From positions 6,386,001 to 6,450,000 of the forward strand of contig NZ_CP120210.1 of the NCBI RefSeq assembly GCF_029369745.1: 64,000 nt of DNA, written 5' to 3'. The DNA is from Amycolatopsis sp. QT-25. GTDB lineage: Bacteria; Actinomycetota; Actinomycetes; Mycobacteriales; Pseudonocardiaceae. Each line of letters opens with the position of its first letter. Positions within the stretch are counted from its first letter, which is position 1. Positions 8,553 through 16,355 of this stretch are shown piece by piece. Below the pieces are notes generated by a model. The model ran no database searches, had not been told where the DNA came from, and saw only the letters and a list, made by a program, of their open reading frames with translations. Position numbers and translations under genes: made by a program.

Positions 8553-9020
8553 TCAGACGGCGTCCAACAGGAGCGACGCGGCCACCGCCTCGATCATCGT
8601 CTTCGCGACGTGCAGCGAAGGCTGCGTTATCGGGCAGTAAGCGGTGAAGAAATAGGGAACACCTTTTCGCTCGGCCACCGAATGGGCGGCGATGTTCAGA
8701 ACCATTCCCGCGACGACGGCGTCGCAGCCCTCGGCCACTTCCGGCATCGTCTCGAACTGGTCGACGACCCTGGCCTCCGCCATCTTCCGCCGCCCCTCTG
8801 GCGTGGCCATCGCCTTGGTCAGCAAGGAATCCGGCTTCGCCGTCGACCGGAGCTCCGGCCTCAGTGGCGCGAAGGAGATCCCAAGACCTTCCGCCCCGTC
8901 ATGGAAATCCGGCGGTGCGCAGAGCCAGACTTCCCGACCGGCTTCCCGCAACCGCACCGCCAGCGCCACCAGCGGCCGCACCTCACCCCTCGTCCCGACA
9001 GTGGACAGGAGTACACGCAT
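8553..9020 (-). pseudogene. Truncated GT-B glycosyltransferase (N-terminal domain only)
   Basis: These 155 aa match only the N-terminal acceptor-binding half of antibiotic-type GT1/GT28 glycosyltransferases: MRVLLSTVGTRGEVRPLVAL, LCAPPDF and GVPYFFTAYCP segments are typical of glycopeptide and macrolide transferases of about 400 aa. After the CP motif (about residue 130) the protein jumps to a short helix ending LLLDAV, which looks like the extreme C terminus of the same family. This suggests an internal deletion that removed the nucleotide-sugar-binding domain. It cannot be a working transferase alone. The stop abuts the hairpin at 8529-8550. Confidence 0.75.
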
Positions 9021-9130
9021 GGGAATCCCCCTTCGGCAAAACGTGAAGGCGGGAATTGTGGAGCGGGAATGGGGGCTTGCCGCAAGTCCCCCTGTCCGCT
9101 ATCCCTTCGAAGCGGCGAGGGAAATGTTTC

Positions 9131-9868
9131 TCACGCGGGGTACCAGCCCAAGATCGCTTCGACGACTCCGGCCGGATCCTCCAGCGGCGTCAGATGCCCC
9201 GCCTCCGGCAGGACGACCAAGGTCGCGTCCGGCAGCGTTTCCGCCAGGGTGTCCGCCGCCTCCAGCGGGGTCAGGCCGTCCTCTTCGCCGACCACCACCA
9301 GCGCCGGCACGTCCGCCGCCCGCAGCGTTGCGAGCGAATCGGGCCGGGCCGCCATCGCACGCGCCGCCCACGCGATACCCGCCGGCGGCTGCGTCGTGAT
9401 CAGTTCACGAAGCCGTCCGGCCACTTCGGGATCGGCCTTGTCGGCAAGTAGTCCGGGCGCGAGGGCGTCGGGCGTCCATCCGGCGCCTTCGGCCTCGACC
9501 CGGGCCGCCAAGTCGTGCCGGGCCTGGGCGGCTTCGGGAGTGTCGGCCGTCGCCTTCGTGTCGATGAACACGAGCCCGCCCACCCGTTCCGGCGCGAGGC
9601 GCAGCACCGCCATCGTCAGGTAACCGCCCATCGAACAGCCACCGAGGACGACCTCGTCGAGTCCGAGCCGGTCGAGCAACGCCACGACGTCGCGGGCGGC
9701 GTCGTCCAGATCCGGCTCCCGGTCCGTCTCCGGCAGCGGACTGCGGCCGAGACCGCGCTGGTCCGGGGTGATCAGCCGCAGCCGTTCCGAAAGCGGCGCG
9801 CGGACCGCGTCCCACATGCGGGCATCGACGGGGAAGGCGTGCAGCAGTACCAGCGGGAGATCCTTCAT
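9131..9868 (-). CDS. Alpha/beta hydrolase (enol-lactonase/esterase type)
   Basis: This 245-aa alpha/beta hydrolase has nucleophile elbow GCSMGG (serine near residue 79), acid in GEEDGLTP and catalytic histidine in AGHLTPLEDP near the C terminus. The oxyanion HA(F) region LLHAFPVDARMWD opens the protein. I chose the ATG at 9868; the open frame continues upstream but the divergent acetyltransferase begins 40 bp away. It resembles 3-oxoadipate enol-lactonases, yet no aromatic-catabolism neighbours are present, so the substrate is unknown. Confidence 0.85.
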   Translation of the reverse strand: MKDLPLVLLHAFPVDARMWDAVRAPLSERLRLITPDQRGLGRSPLPETDREPDLDDAARDVVALLDRLGLDEVVLGGCSMGGYLTMAVLRLAPERVGGLVFIDTKATADTPEAAQARHDLAARVEAEGAGWTPDALAPGLLADKADPEVAGRLRELITTQPPAGIAWAARAMAARPDSLATLRAADVPALVVVGEEDGLTPLEAADTLAETLPDATLVVLPEAGHLTPLEDPAGVVEAILGWYPA

Positions 9869-9908
9869 GGCGACGATTCTGTCGCACCCTGGCGCTACCG
9901 TCGGATCC

Positions 9909-10409
9909 GTGTTGACAGAGATCAAGACGGAGAGGCTGCTGTTGCGGCGGCTGCGCGAGGCGGATCGCGAAAACATCGTCGCGCTGCAGGCCGATCCGGA
10001 GACGAACAAGTTCAACGTCGTACCGCACACCGTCGAGGGCGCGCGGGAGCTGTACGACGCCTGGATGACGCAATGGGCAGAGCACGGGTTCGGCTATCTC
10101 GTGGTGTCCGCCGCCGACGATCCCGAGGTGATCGTCGGCTTCGGCGGCGTCCGCTATCACGAATGGAACGGCGAGCGCGTGCTGAACCTCGCGTACCGCT
10201 TCTGGCCGTTCGCCTGGGGCAAGGGCTACGCGACCGAGATGGCGGCCGCCGTCGTCGAATGGGCCGAACGGGAGATCCCCGACACCCCGGTGGTCGCCAA
10301 CATCATGGTGTCCAACGAGCCCTCGGTCCGGGTCGCCGAGCGGCTCGGCTTCAAGATCCACACGGAGGAGGAATTCGAGGGAGCGCCCTCACTGCACATG
10401 CGGCGCTGA
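9909..10409 (+). CDS. GNAT-family N-acetyltransferase (RimJ/RimL type)
   Basis: This 166-aa protein starts at GTG 9909 (MLTEIKTERLLLRRL), the typical beginning of RimJ/RimL-like GNATs. The acetyl-CoA loop region is YRFWPFAWGKGYATEM (about 93-108), followed by ANIMVSNEPSVRVAERLGF, the usual N-S-xR-V-xEKLGF motif. The protein acetylates an amino group on a protein or small molecule; the target is unknown. A TACCGT hexamer lies 7 nt before the start, suggesting a leaderless message. It diverges from the hydrolase and its stop nearly abuts the next convergent gene. Confidence 0.85.
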   Translation: MLTEIKTERLLLRRLREADRENIVALQADPETNKFNVVPHTVEGARELYDAWMTQWAEHGFGYLVVSAADDPEVIVGFGGVRYHEWNGERVLNLAYRFWPFAWGKGYATEMAAAVVEWAEREIPDTPVVANIMVSNEPSVRVAERLGFKIHTEEEFEGAPSLHMRR

Positions 10410-10410
10410 A

Positions 10411-10698
10411 TCACCAGCGTCCGGGACGGCGCCGGGACCGCGCGCCCCAGCACGCCTTGTGCCAGTGGCGGCGGTCGGCGACCCCGCCGGTGTCGTCGGC
10501 GGGCCAGGCGACCACATGCGGGGTTCCCTGCCGGATCTCGTGGTCGCAGCCGGGACAGCGGTAGTCCTTGGTGGCCTGCGCGCCGGGCACGGTGCGCACC
10601 AGCCAGTCGCCGTCGGCGGCGGATTCGGAGCGCGCCCAGCCGGTCGACGCGCCGAGGTCGGGGCGTCGACCGCGTTCGGGCCGGTTACGTCGAGGCAC
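10411..10698 (-). CDS. Small zinc-ribbon-like protein
   Basis: This 95-aa protein has a basic N terminus (PRRNRPERGRR), then a W-rich stretch and a metal-site pattern CPGCDHEI...HWHKACW that can form a four-ligand zinc site. Relatives in actinobacteria are often labelled ATP/GTP-binding proteins without a visible P-loop; none is present here. Its stop is 2 bp from the end of the convergent acetyltransferase gene. A nucleic-acid-binding or structural role is possible but not shown. Confidence 0.7.
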   Translation of the reverse strand: MPRRNRPERGRRPDLGASTGWARSESAADGDWLVRTVPGAQATKDYRCPGCDHEIRQGTPHVVAWPADDTGGVADRRHWHKACWGARSRRRPGRW

Positions 10699-10779
10699 GC
10701 CGAAACGGTATACGGCCCCAGGGTGGTGACCCCGCTCGCTCGGCGCCCGGGGTCCGCCGTCCGCGGTCGGTGCTCAGCC

Positions 10780-10851
10780 GGACGACACCCGTGATCAGCG
10801 GGACGACACCCGTGTCCGGACGGACGACGAGCGGGGGAATCCGTGTCGTCC
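10780..10851. repeat. Short direct repeats GGACGACACCCGTG plus an inverted partial copy
   Basis: GGACGACACCCGTG occurs at 10780-10793 and again at 10801-10814, and CCGTGTCGTCC at 10841-10851 is a partial inverted copy. The run lies in the gap between the zinc-ribbon gene and the convergent-side end of the AraC gene. A related CACCCGTGTCGTCC word occurs at about 51389-51402, upstream of wecA. Function unknown. Confidence 0.6.
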
Positions 10852-10854
10852 GCG

Positions 10855-11610
10855 CTAGCCGTCGAAGTAGGCGCCCGGCGTCACCCCGACCGCCCGGCGG
10901 AAGGCGTCGACGAACGCGCTCGGCGAGGAGTAGCCGATCCGGCGGGAGACCGCGGTCAGCGGCATGCCCGCGGCCAGCAGCGGCAAGGCCGCGCGCAGCC
11001 GGGCCTGCACCCGCCACGCGCCGAAGGTCGTCCGGCATTCGGTGAGGAACAGCCGCGCGAGCGTGCGTTCGCTCGCGCCCGCGTCGCGCGCGAAATCCGC
11101 GAGGCCGCGGCGGTCCGCCGGATCGGCGATCACCGCCCGCGCGACGGTCAGCGCACGCCCGTCCGACGGCATCGGCACGGTGATCGGCACGACGTCCACC
11201 GGTTCGAGCAGGTCGAAGGCGACGGCTTCGGCCCGGCGGCGCTCGTCGTCGCCGAGGCCCGCCGTGCCGAGGTGCTCCAGCAGTTCGCGCAGGAGCGGGC
11301 GGACGGCGACGAGTGCCGGTTCGCGCCAAGGCACCGGGCACCGGTCTCGAGCGGCGTAGATCCCCCGCAGCACGGTCTGCGCGGTGGCGCCCGTGCGGTG
11401 CATGACACCCGCCGGGATCCACAGCGCGCGCGTCGGCGGCAGCACCCAGTGCCGAGCGCCGACGTTCACGCTCAAGATCCCCCTCGCCGCCCACGCGAGC
11501 TGGTGACCGTCGTGCTCGTGCCACGGAAGCCACGTGCCGGCGGGCAGCTCCATCTCGCCGAGCACCATCGCCGTCGGCATCGGGGGAAGGAGTCCGATTC
11601 TCGACATCAC
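10855..11610 (-). CDS. AraC-family regulator with N-terminal cupin
   Basis: This 251-aa protein has an N-terminal cupin sensor (about 15-90; WHEHDGHQLAWA and PAGVMHRTGA carry the histidines) and a C-terminal double-HTH AraC domain (about 165-250, ending IGYSSPSAFVDAFRRAVGVTPGAYF). The architecture resembles regulators of drug or nickel efflux such as YdeC/NimR, which usually control a neighbouring exporter; here the divergent neighbour is a methyltransferase. The start is at 11610, or three bases later at a second ATG (11607). The 42-bp intergenic space to the divergent gene is the likely operator. Confidence 0.85.
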   Translation of the reverse strand: MMSRIGLLPPMPTAMVLGEMELPAGTWLPWHEHDGHQLAWAARGILSVNVGARHWVLPPTRALWIPAGVMHRTGATAQTVLRGIYAARDRCPVPWREPALVAVRPLLRELLEHLGTAGLGDDERRRAEAVAFDLLEPVDVVPITVPMPSDGRALTVARAVIADPADRRGLADFARDAGASERTLARLFLTECRTTFGAWRVQARLRAALPLLAAGMPLTAVSRRIGYSSPSAFVDAFRRAVGVTPGAYFDG

Positions 11611-11652
11611 TTGGCAGCCTATCGCCTACCGGTCACGGCTAGCTTCGGCTTC

Positions 11653-12222
11653 ATGCCGATGAACCTGGTGCACCGCAAACTCTGCAGTTCCGCTCTGTGG
11701 GCGAAAGCCGTCGCCGCCGAGATGCCGGGCAGCGTCGCCGGTTTCGACCTCGGCGACTCCGTGCTGGAGATCGGGCCCGGCTTCGGCGCGACCACCCGCG
11801 CGCTCGTCCGGCTCGTCCCCCGGCTCACCGCGATCGAGATCGACGAAGCCTCGGCGGACCTCCTCGAGCGCGAATTCGACGGCCGGGTGCGGATCGTCCG
11901 GGGTGACGGCGCGGCGATGCCCTTCGAGGACGGTGAGTTCTCGGCGGTCGTCTGCTTCACGATGCTGCACCATGTGCCGACGACGGCGTTGCAGGACGCG
12001 ATCTTCGCCGAGGCGTTCCGGGTGCTCCGCCCCGGCGGCGTCCTGCGCGCGATCGACAGCCTGGCGAACGTGCCGTTCCGGCTCTTCCACCTCGGCGACA
12101 CGATGAACGCCCTCGACCCGGTCTCGCTCTGGCCCCGCCTCACCGCCGCCGGGTTCACCGACATCGACGTCGATCACGTGCCCAAGCGCTCCGTGAAGTT
12201 CTCGGCCCGAAAACCCGCCTGA
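11653..12222 (+). CDS. SAM-dependent class I methyltransferase
   Basis: This 189-aa protein has the glycine-rich SAM loop VLEIGPGFGATTR (about 36-48), acidic residue E60 region ITAIEID, and motif IV/VI segments CFTMLHH and EAFRVLRPGGVLRAID. It is similar to small Ubie/COQ5-like methyltransferases. The start is ATG 11653, 7 nt after a TAGCTT hexamer, so the mRNA may be leaderless. It is transcribed divergently from the AraC regulator, which probably controls it. The substrate is unknown. Confidence 0.85.
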   Translation: MPMNLVHRKLCSSALWAKAVAAEMPGSVAGFDLGDSVLEIGPGFGATTRALVRLVPRLTAIEIDEASADLLEREFDGRVRIVRGDGAAMPFEDGEFSAVVCFTMLHHVPTTALQDAIFAEAFRVLRPGGVLRAIDSLANVPFRLFHLGDTMNALDPVSLWPRLTAAGFTDIDVDHVPKRSVKFSARKPA

Positions 12223-12286
12223 CGCAATCCGTCGCCTGGTTGCGGTCGTTGCACGCGCAAGGACCGCAACCAGGCGACGAATTGCG
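12223..12286. terminator. Family B hairpin between convergent genes
   Basis: The arms 12223-12247 and 12262-12286 are 25 nt each with one mismatch (CGCAATCCGTCGCC... against ...GGCGACGAATTGCG) and a 14-nt loop. It begins at the first base after the methyltransferase stop and ends 4 bp before the stop of the convergent phosphatase-fold gene. The loop-proximal stem GGTTGCGGTC is shared with the copy at 39941-40004. Confidence 0.8.
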
Positions 12287-12290
12287 GGGG

Positions 12291-13415
12291 TCAGCCGCGC
12301 GCGAGGACCAGCGGGACGAGTTGTTCGGCCGGGGTCAGCGAGCCGTGTTGGCCGACCATGGAGGACTCGACGGCTTCGGCCAGTTCCCGCACCAGCCCGA
12401 ACCGCCCTTTCGACGCCACGACCACGTCTCCGATGCGCGGACGGACCCGGTCGGAGACCGGCCCGAACCAGCCCGCCTCGACGGCTTCGTCGCGCGGGAG
12501 GATCCACGCCCGGTCGCCGATCACCTCACGCCAGGCCGCCAGCACGTCGGCCTCGGCGCCCGGTTCGCCGTAGACGTGCCGTGCCCGCACCTCACCACCG
12601 ATGGCCCGGACGCCGCCGAGCAGCGCTGGTGTCTCGTCGATGTCGAGCGCGTCCTCGACGGTCACCATGCCGTGGTCGGCCACGACCGCGAGGAGCGCGC
12701 CGGACGGCAGCCCGTCCACAAGGGACTCGACGAGCCGGTCGACGTGGCGCAGCTGCATCCGCCACGGCGCCGAACCGGGTCCGTGGACGTGGCCCAGCAG
12801 GTCGAGTTCGCTGTGGTAGCCCCAGCAGAACGCCGGCCGCGTTTCCAGGCAGTGCAGGATGCAGGCGGCCAGGTCGCCCAGCGCGTGAACGCCGACATAA
12901 CGCGCGCCGGACTGCGTCGCGCGGGTGAGCGCGGTGTCGGCGAACTTCGCCGAAGACACCACGCTGGTCGTGATCCCGGCGGCCGCCGCGCGTTCGAACG
13001 TCGTCGGCAGGGGCTGCACTTCGCGTGGTGGCAGCGCGCCGCGGAGATCGCCGCCGTCCACGTGGCTGGTCCAGCGCAACGCGTTCAGGACGCCTGCCCC
13101 AGGCATCTCGAAGCTGTACCCGACCAGGCCGTGTTCCCCCGAGGCGAGCCCCGTGCCGATCGCGCCGAGACCGGCGGCCGTCGTCGCCGGAAAACCGACC
13201 CGCAGCGGCGACTTCGCCAGCTGGGTCAGCACGGGCGCGTCGGCGGCGTGTTCGGCCAGCAGTTCCCAGCCGAGACCGTCGATGAGCAGGACACCGGCGC
13301 CGGCCGCCTCCGCCAGGCCCAGCGAGTTGGCGAACCCGGCGGCACCCAGGGCGGACAGCACGGAGGGGACGACTTGGCCGAGATGCGGCACATGCGCCGC
13401 GACAGGCAGTTCCAC
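12291..13415 (-). CDS. Alkaline-phosphatase-superfamily phosphodiesterase/pyrophosphatase
   Basis: This 374-aa protein has the metal-binding pattern of nucleotide pyrophosphatase/phosphodiesterases: LLIDGLG (first Asp, about 45), nucleophile Thr in GFPATTAAG, YHSELDLLGHVHGP (Asp and His ligands), VVADHGM (Asp-His) and GQHGS (His) near the C terminus. The family hydrolyses phosphodiesters or phosphonates with two zinc ions. No signal peptide is evident, so it probably acts in the cytoplasm. It diverges from the FmdB-like gene (38 bp apart). Confidence 0.85.
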   Translation of the reverse strand: MELPVAAHVPHLGQVVPSVLSALGAAGFANSLGLAEAAGAGVLLIDGLGWELLAEHAADAPVLTQLAKSPLRVGFPATTAAGLGAIGTGLASGEHGLVGYSFEMPGAGVLNALRWTSHVDGGDLRGALPPREVQPLPTTFERAAAAGITTSVVSSAKFADTALTRATQSGARYVGVHALGDLAACILHCLETRPAFCWGYHSELDLLGHVHGPGSAPWRMQLRHVDRLVESLVDGLPSGALLAVVADHGMVTVEDALDIDETPALLGGVRAIGGEVRARHVYGEPGAEADVLAAWREVIGDRAWILPRDEAVEAGWFGPVSDRVRPRIGDVVVASKGRFGLVRELAEAVESSMVGQHGSLTPAEQLVPLVLARG

Positions 13416-13453
13416 GCGGCCAGCTTGCCAGCCTCGCGCCGGGAAGGGATGGG

Positions 13454-13678
13454 ATGATGACGGACATGCCGACTTACGCCTACCGCTGCCGCGAATGCGC
13501 CGGGACCTTCGAACTACTGCGGCCGATGAGCGAGTCCGGTGCGCCCGCGCCGTGCCCGGAGGGCCACCAGGACACCGTCAAATTGCTGACGACCGTCGCG
13601 CTGACCGGCTCGGCTTCCGGCCCGGCCCCCGCCCCCGCGGGTGGGGGCGGCTGCTGCGGAGGCGGCTGCTGCGGCTGA
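13454..13678 (+). CDS. FmdB-family zinc ribbon protein
   Basis: This 74-aa protein begins PTYAYRCREC, the FmdB/CxxC_CxxC signature, with a second half-site CPEGH. The C terminus is a Gly/Pro linker followed by a cysteine-rich CCGGGCC tail, common in actinobacterial members. In-frame ATGs exist at 13454, 13457 and 13466; GGGAAGGG upstream favours the first two. A regulatory or metal-binding role is assumed. A GC-rich hairpin (13679-13696) follows the stop immediately. Confidence 0.85.
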   Translation: MMTDMPTYAYRCRECAGTFELLRPMSESGAPAPCPEGHQDTVKLLTTVALTGSASGPAPAPAGGGGCCGGGCCG

Positions 13679-13696
13679 CCCACCCGTTCGGGTGGG
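13679..13696 (+). terminator. Short GC hairpin after the FmdB-like gene
   Basis: CCCACCC-GTTC-GGGTGGG forms a 7-bp perfect stem with a 4-nt loop, starting at the base after the TGA. There is no T run, so it is a weak terminator or mRNA 3'-end stabiliser. Confidence 0.55.
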
Positions 13697-13732
13697 CAGG
13701 AGTGTGATCGCCCGAATGCCGGGCACCCCCCT

Positions 13733-13763
13733 TTCCACCAGCCTGGAAGCTCCAGTGGTGGAA
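13733..13763 (+). promoter_or_regulatory. Nested inverted repeat upstream of the MscS-like gene
   Basis: An outer perfect 8-bp repeat TTCCACCA (13733-13740) / TGGTGGAA (13756-13763) encloses an inner CTGGA/TCCAG pair. GGGAG, the likely ribosome-binding site, begins at the next base (13764-13768), 8 nt before the GTG start. It may be an operator or an mRNA hairpin affecting translation of the channel gene. Confidence 0.5.
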
Positions 13764-13776
13764 GGGAGAACGTCCA

Positions 13777-14709
13777 GTGGCCACATCAGCACTGGCGGCC
13801 GTCGACTTCGGTCAAGGCGTGTCGAGCGCCTGGAATTCGGTCGCCACCTTCGTCCCGAAACTACTCGCGTTCCTGGTCATCCTGTTCATCGGCTGGCTGA
13901 TCGCGAAGGCGCTCGCCAAAGCCGTGGGCATGGTGCTCGAGAAGGTCGGGTTCAACCGGCTCCTCCAACGCGGGGGCTTCGAACAGATGCTCTCGCGCAG
14001 CCAGTTCGACGCGTCGAACATCATCAGCAAGATCGTCTACTACGCGATCCTGCTGATCGCCCTGCAGTTCGCGTTCGGCGTGTTCGGCCCGAACCCGGTG
14101 AGTTCGCTGCTCAACGAGATCGTCGCCTGGCTGCCGCGCGCCATCGTCGCGATCATCATCGTGGTGATCGCCGGCGCGATCGCCAAGGCGGTCAAGGACC
14201 TGGTCGCCAACGCCCTCTCCGGTGTTTCCTACGGCAAGGTGCTCGCCACCATCGCCTCGGTGTTCATCTGGGGTCTCGGTGCGATCGCGGCGCTGAACCA
14301 GATCGGCGTGGCCACCGCGGTCACGCTGCCGGTGCTGATCACCGTGCTCGCCACGGTCGGCGGCATCGCCGTCGTCGGGGTCGGCGGTGGTCTCGTCAAG
14401 CCGATGCAGCAGCGCTGGGAAAGCTGGCTCGGCCGGGCCGAGGCGGAGATCCCCGCCGCGAAGGCGCAGGCCGAGGCCTACCAGCGCGGGCGCGAAGACG
14501 CCGGTCGTTCGGGTGACGTGCCGACCGAGCGCACGGCGGTCCACCAGCCGGTGTCCGCCGGACACCACGCGGCCGACCCGGACCAGCCGGGTCAGCGGCC
14601 GACGCAGCACCAGCAGTTCTCGCCCGGCCAGGGCCAGGTGTCCCAGCACCAGGATCCCGGCCAGCGGCCCCCCGGTGGCACCATGCCCCCTTCGCCGGAG
14701 AATGACTGA
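13777..14709 (+). CDS. MscS-like small-conductance mechanosensitive channel protein
   Basis: This 310-aa membrane protein has about five hydrophobic segments: about 28-50, 85-105, 115-140, 160-175 and 180-205. The last two resemble the pore region with GGIAVVGVGGGL. Repeated conserved-TM-helix segments of the MscS superfamily are seen (LVILFIGWLIAKALAKAV and IIIVVIAGAIAKAVKDL). The C-terminal 100 residues are hydrophilic and rich in Q, P and G. Such proteins release solutes on hypo-osmotic shock. The GTG start at 13777 has GGGAG at 13764-13768. Confidence 0.8.
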   Translation: MATSALAAVDFGQGVSSAWNSVATFVPKLLAFLVILFIGWLIAKALAKAVGMVLEKVGFNRLLQRGGFEQMLSRSQFDASNIISKIVYYAILLIALQFAFGVFGPNPVSSLLNEIVAWLPRAIVAIIIVVIAGAIAKAVKDLVANALSGVSYGKVLATIASVFIWGLGAIAALNQIGVATAVTLPVLITVLATVGGIAVVGVGGGLVKPMQQRWESWLGRAEAEIPAAKAQAEAYQRGREDAGRSGDVPTERTAVHQPVSAGHHAADPDQPGQRPTQHQQFSPGQGQVSQHQDPGQRPPGGTMPPSPEND

Positions 14710-14743
14710 CCCTCCAGGGGAACGGGTGGGGCCTCCGGCTGCC

Positions 14744-15118
14744 CTACTCGTTCCCCGTCGGCCTGCCGTCGATCATGGCGGCCAGTGAACACACGCCGAC
14801 CAGCCGCGCGGTCATCCAGTCGCTGGTGGCCCAAGCGGACAGATCGGCCGGAGCGCGGAACGTCCACCCCTTGGTCTTCGCCTCGTCGAGCAGCCCCCGC
14901 GTGTAGCCGGCGAGGAGGACGACCCCGGCGACCGCCGCCGAACCTTCGACTCCCGCCGCGAGGATGTCCCGCACCGCGGCGGAGTGCTGATCGAAGACGG
15001 CCGACAGCCCGGGCACGGCCGCCGCCGCCGCGAGCCCCGCGACACCGAGCTGCTGGTGCAGCCGGGAAAGCGTGCTACGAGCCGAAGATTCCACCCAGGA
15101 CGAGACCAGATCCTTCAC
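14744..15118 (-). CDS. Conserved hypothetical protein, possible DUF6401 type
   Basis: This 124-aa helical protein contains AAAAAVPGLSAVFDQHSAAVRDIL and LLAGYTRGLLDEA segments. The pattern resembles an actinobacterial small family (DUF6401) sometimes found near natural-product genes; I assign this from memory only. It has a GTG start at 15118 and no signal peptide. It is flanked by the convergent channel gene and the co-directional PLP enzyme gene. Function unknown. Confidence 0.6.
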   Translation of the reverse strand: MKDLVSSWVESSARSTLSRLHQQLGVAGLAAAAAVPGLSAVFDQHSAAVRDILAAGVEGSAAVAGVVLLAGYTRGLLDEAKTKGWTFRAPADLSAWATSDWMTARLVGVCSLAAMIDGRPTGNE

Positions 15119-15178
15119 CCGACCAGGTTAGCCAGACCGGACGATTTGTCGACATCCTCGTGACGACCGTCGCAGCAC

Positions 15179-16297
15179 TCAGCAAGCCTTGAGTGCCTGG
15201 GCCAAGTCGTGCCACAGGTCCTCGACGTCCTCCAGCCCCACCGACATGCGGATGAGCCGGTCGGTCACGCCCGCGCCGCGCCGGTCGTCTTCGGCCACGA
15301 TCCGGTGACTGATCGACGCCGGATGCTGGATGAGCGAATCGACGCTGCCGAGGCTGACGGCCGGGGTGATCAACCGGACCGCACCGATGAGCGCGTGCGG
15401 ATCCCCGTCGACCTCGAACGCGATCAGCGGACCGCCGACGGCCGGGTAGTGCACGGCGCTCACGTTCGCGTGACCGCGAAGCCGCTCGACGAGTTCGGCG
15501 GCTGTCGCGGACGCGGCGTTGACGCGCAGCGGGAGGGTCGAGAGGCCGCGAAGCAGCATGTACCCGGCCAGCGGGTGCAGTACGCCACCGGTGGCGAAGC
15601 GGATCTGCCGCAACATCCCGGCGTCTTCGGCACTGCAAGCGATCACGCCGCCCATGACGTCGCCGTGGCCACCGAGGAACTTGGTCGCGCTGTGCAGGAC
15701 GAACCGGGCGCCGTGCCGTCCCGGCCGCTGGAGCACGGGAGTCGCGAAGGTGTTGTCGACCAGCACCGGGACCTCGCCCGCGGCACGCACGATCTCGGCG
15801 ACGTCGACCTCGCGCAGCGTCGGGTTCGCGGGGGTCTCGAGCAGCACCAGTCCGGTGCCCGGCCGCAGCGCCGACACGACACCCTCCGGATCGGCCCAGG
15901 TCACCTCGGTGCCGAGCAGGCCGGACGTCAGCAGGTGGTCGGTGCAGCCGTAGACCGGCCGGACGGCGACGACATGCCGTTTGCCCTGTGCGACAGCGGT
16001 GAGCAGCGAAGCCGAGACCGCGGCCATGCCGGTGGCGAACGCGACGGCGTCGTCGAACCCTTCGAGTTCGGCGAGCGCCTTCTCGAACCGTTCGACGGTC
16101 GGGTTGCTCAGCCGCCCGTAGACCGGGAGCCCGGACAACGAGCCCGAGGCGGCGAATTCGTCGATGCGGCCCGCCTCCTCGACGCTTTTCCGTGACGGGT
16201 AGGTCGTGGACAGATCGAGCGGAGCGGCGTGGACGCCGAGGTCCGTGAGATCGTCACGGCCGGCGTGGACGGCTCGGGTGCGCAGCGTTGCGGTCAT
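15179..16297 (-). CDS. PLP-dependent Cys/Met metabolism enzyme (cystathionine gamma-synthase/methionine gamma-lyase family)
   Basis: This 372-aa fold-type I PLP enzyme shows YGRLSNPT, FATGMAAVSA (phosphate binding), LLETPANP, VDNTFATP and the Schiff-base lysine in SATKFLGGHGDVMGG (about residue 198). The family catalyses gamma- or beta-elimination/replacement on homoserine, methionine or cystathionine. The ATG at 16297 fits the conserved RTRAVHAG beginning. It is transcribed divergently from an Lrp-type regulator 58 bp away, which suggests amino-acid-responsive control and a degradative (gamma-lyase) role rather than constitutive synthesis. Confidence 0.88.
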   Translation of the reverse strand: MTATLRTRAVHAGRDDLTDLGVHAAPLDLSTTYPSRKSVEEAGRIDEFAASGSLSGLPVYGRLSNPTVERFEKALAELEGFDDAVAFATGMAAVSASLLTAVAQGKRHVVAVRPVYGCTDHLLTSGLLGTEVTWADPEGVVSALRPGTGLVLLETPANPTLREVDVAEIVRAAGEVPVLVDNTFATPVLQRPGRHGARFVLHSATKFLGGHGDVMGGVIACSAEDAGMLRQIRFATGGVLHPLAGYMLLRGLSTLPLRVNAASATAAELVERLRGHANVSAVHYPAVGGPLIAFEVDGDPHALIGAVRLITPAVSLGSVDSLIQHPASISHRIVAEDDRRGAGVTDRLIRMSVGLEDVEDLWHDLAQALKAC

Positions 16298-16355
16298 ACC
16301 GAGATCCTGCGTTTTTCTCCGGAACGACCGCAATGTTCTCGGATATCATTCGCCG

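Noticed and set aside
8553..9020. Edge of a glycopeptide or macrolide biosynthetic cluster
   Set aside because: Only the truncated glycosyltransferase is present; neighbours are ordinary hydrolase, acetyltransferase and kinase-fold genes.
10843..11652. Upstream extension of the methyltransferase frame
   Set aside because: It is antisense to the AraC regulator; ATG 11653 gives the normal N terminus.
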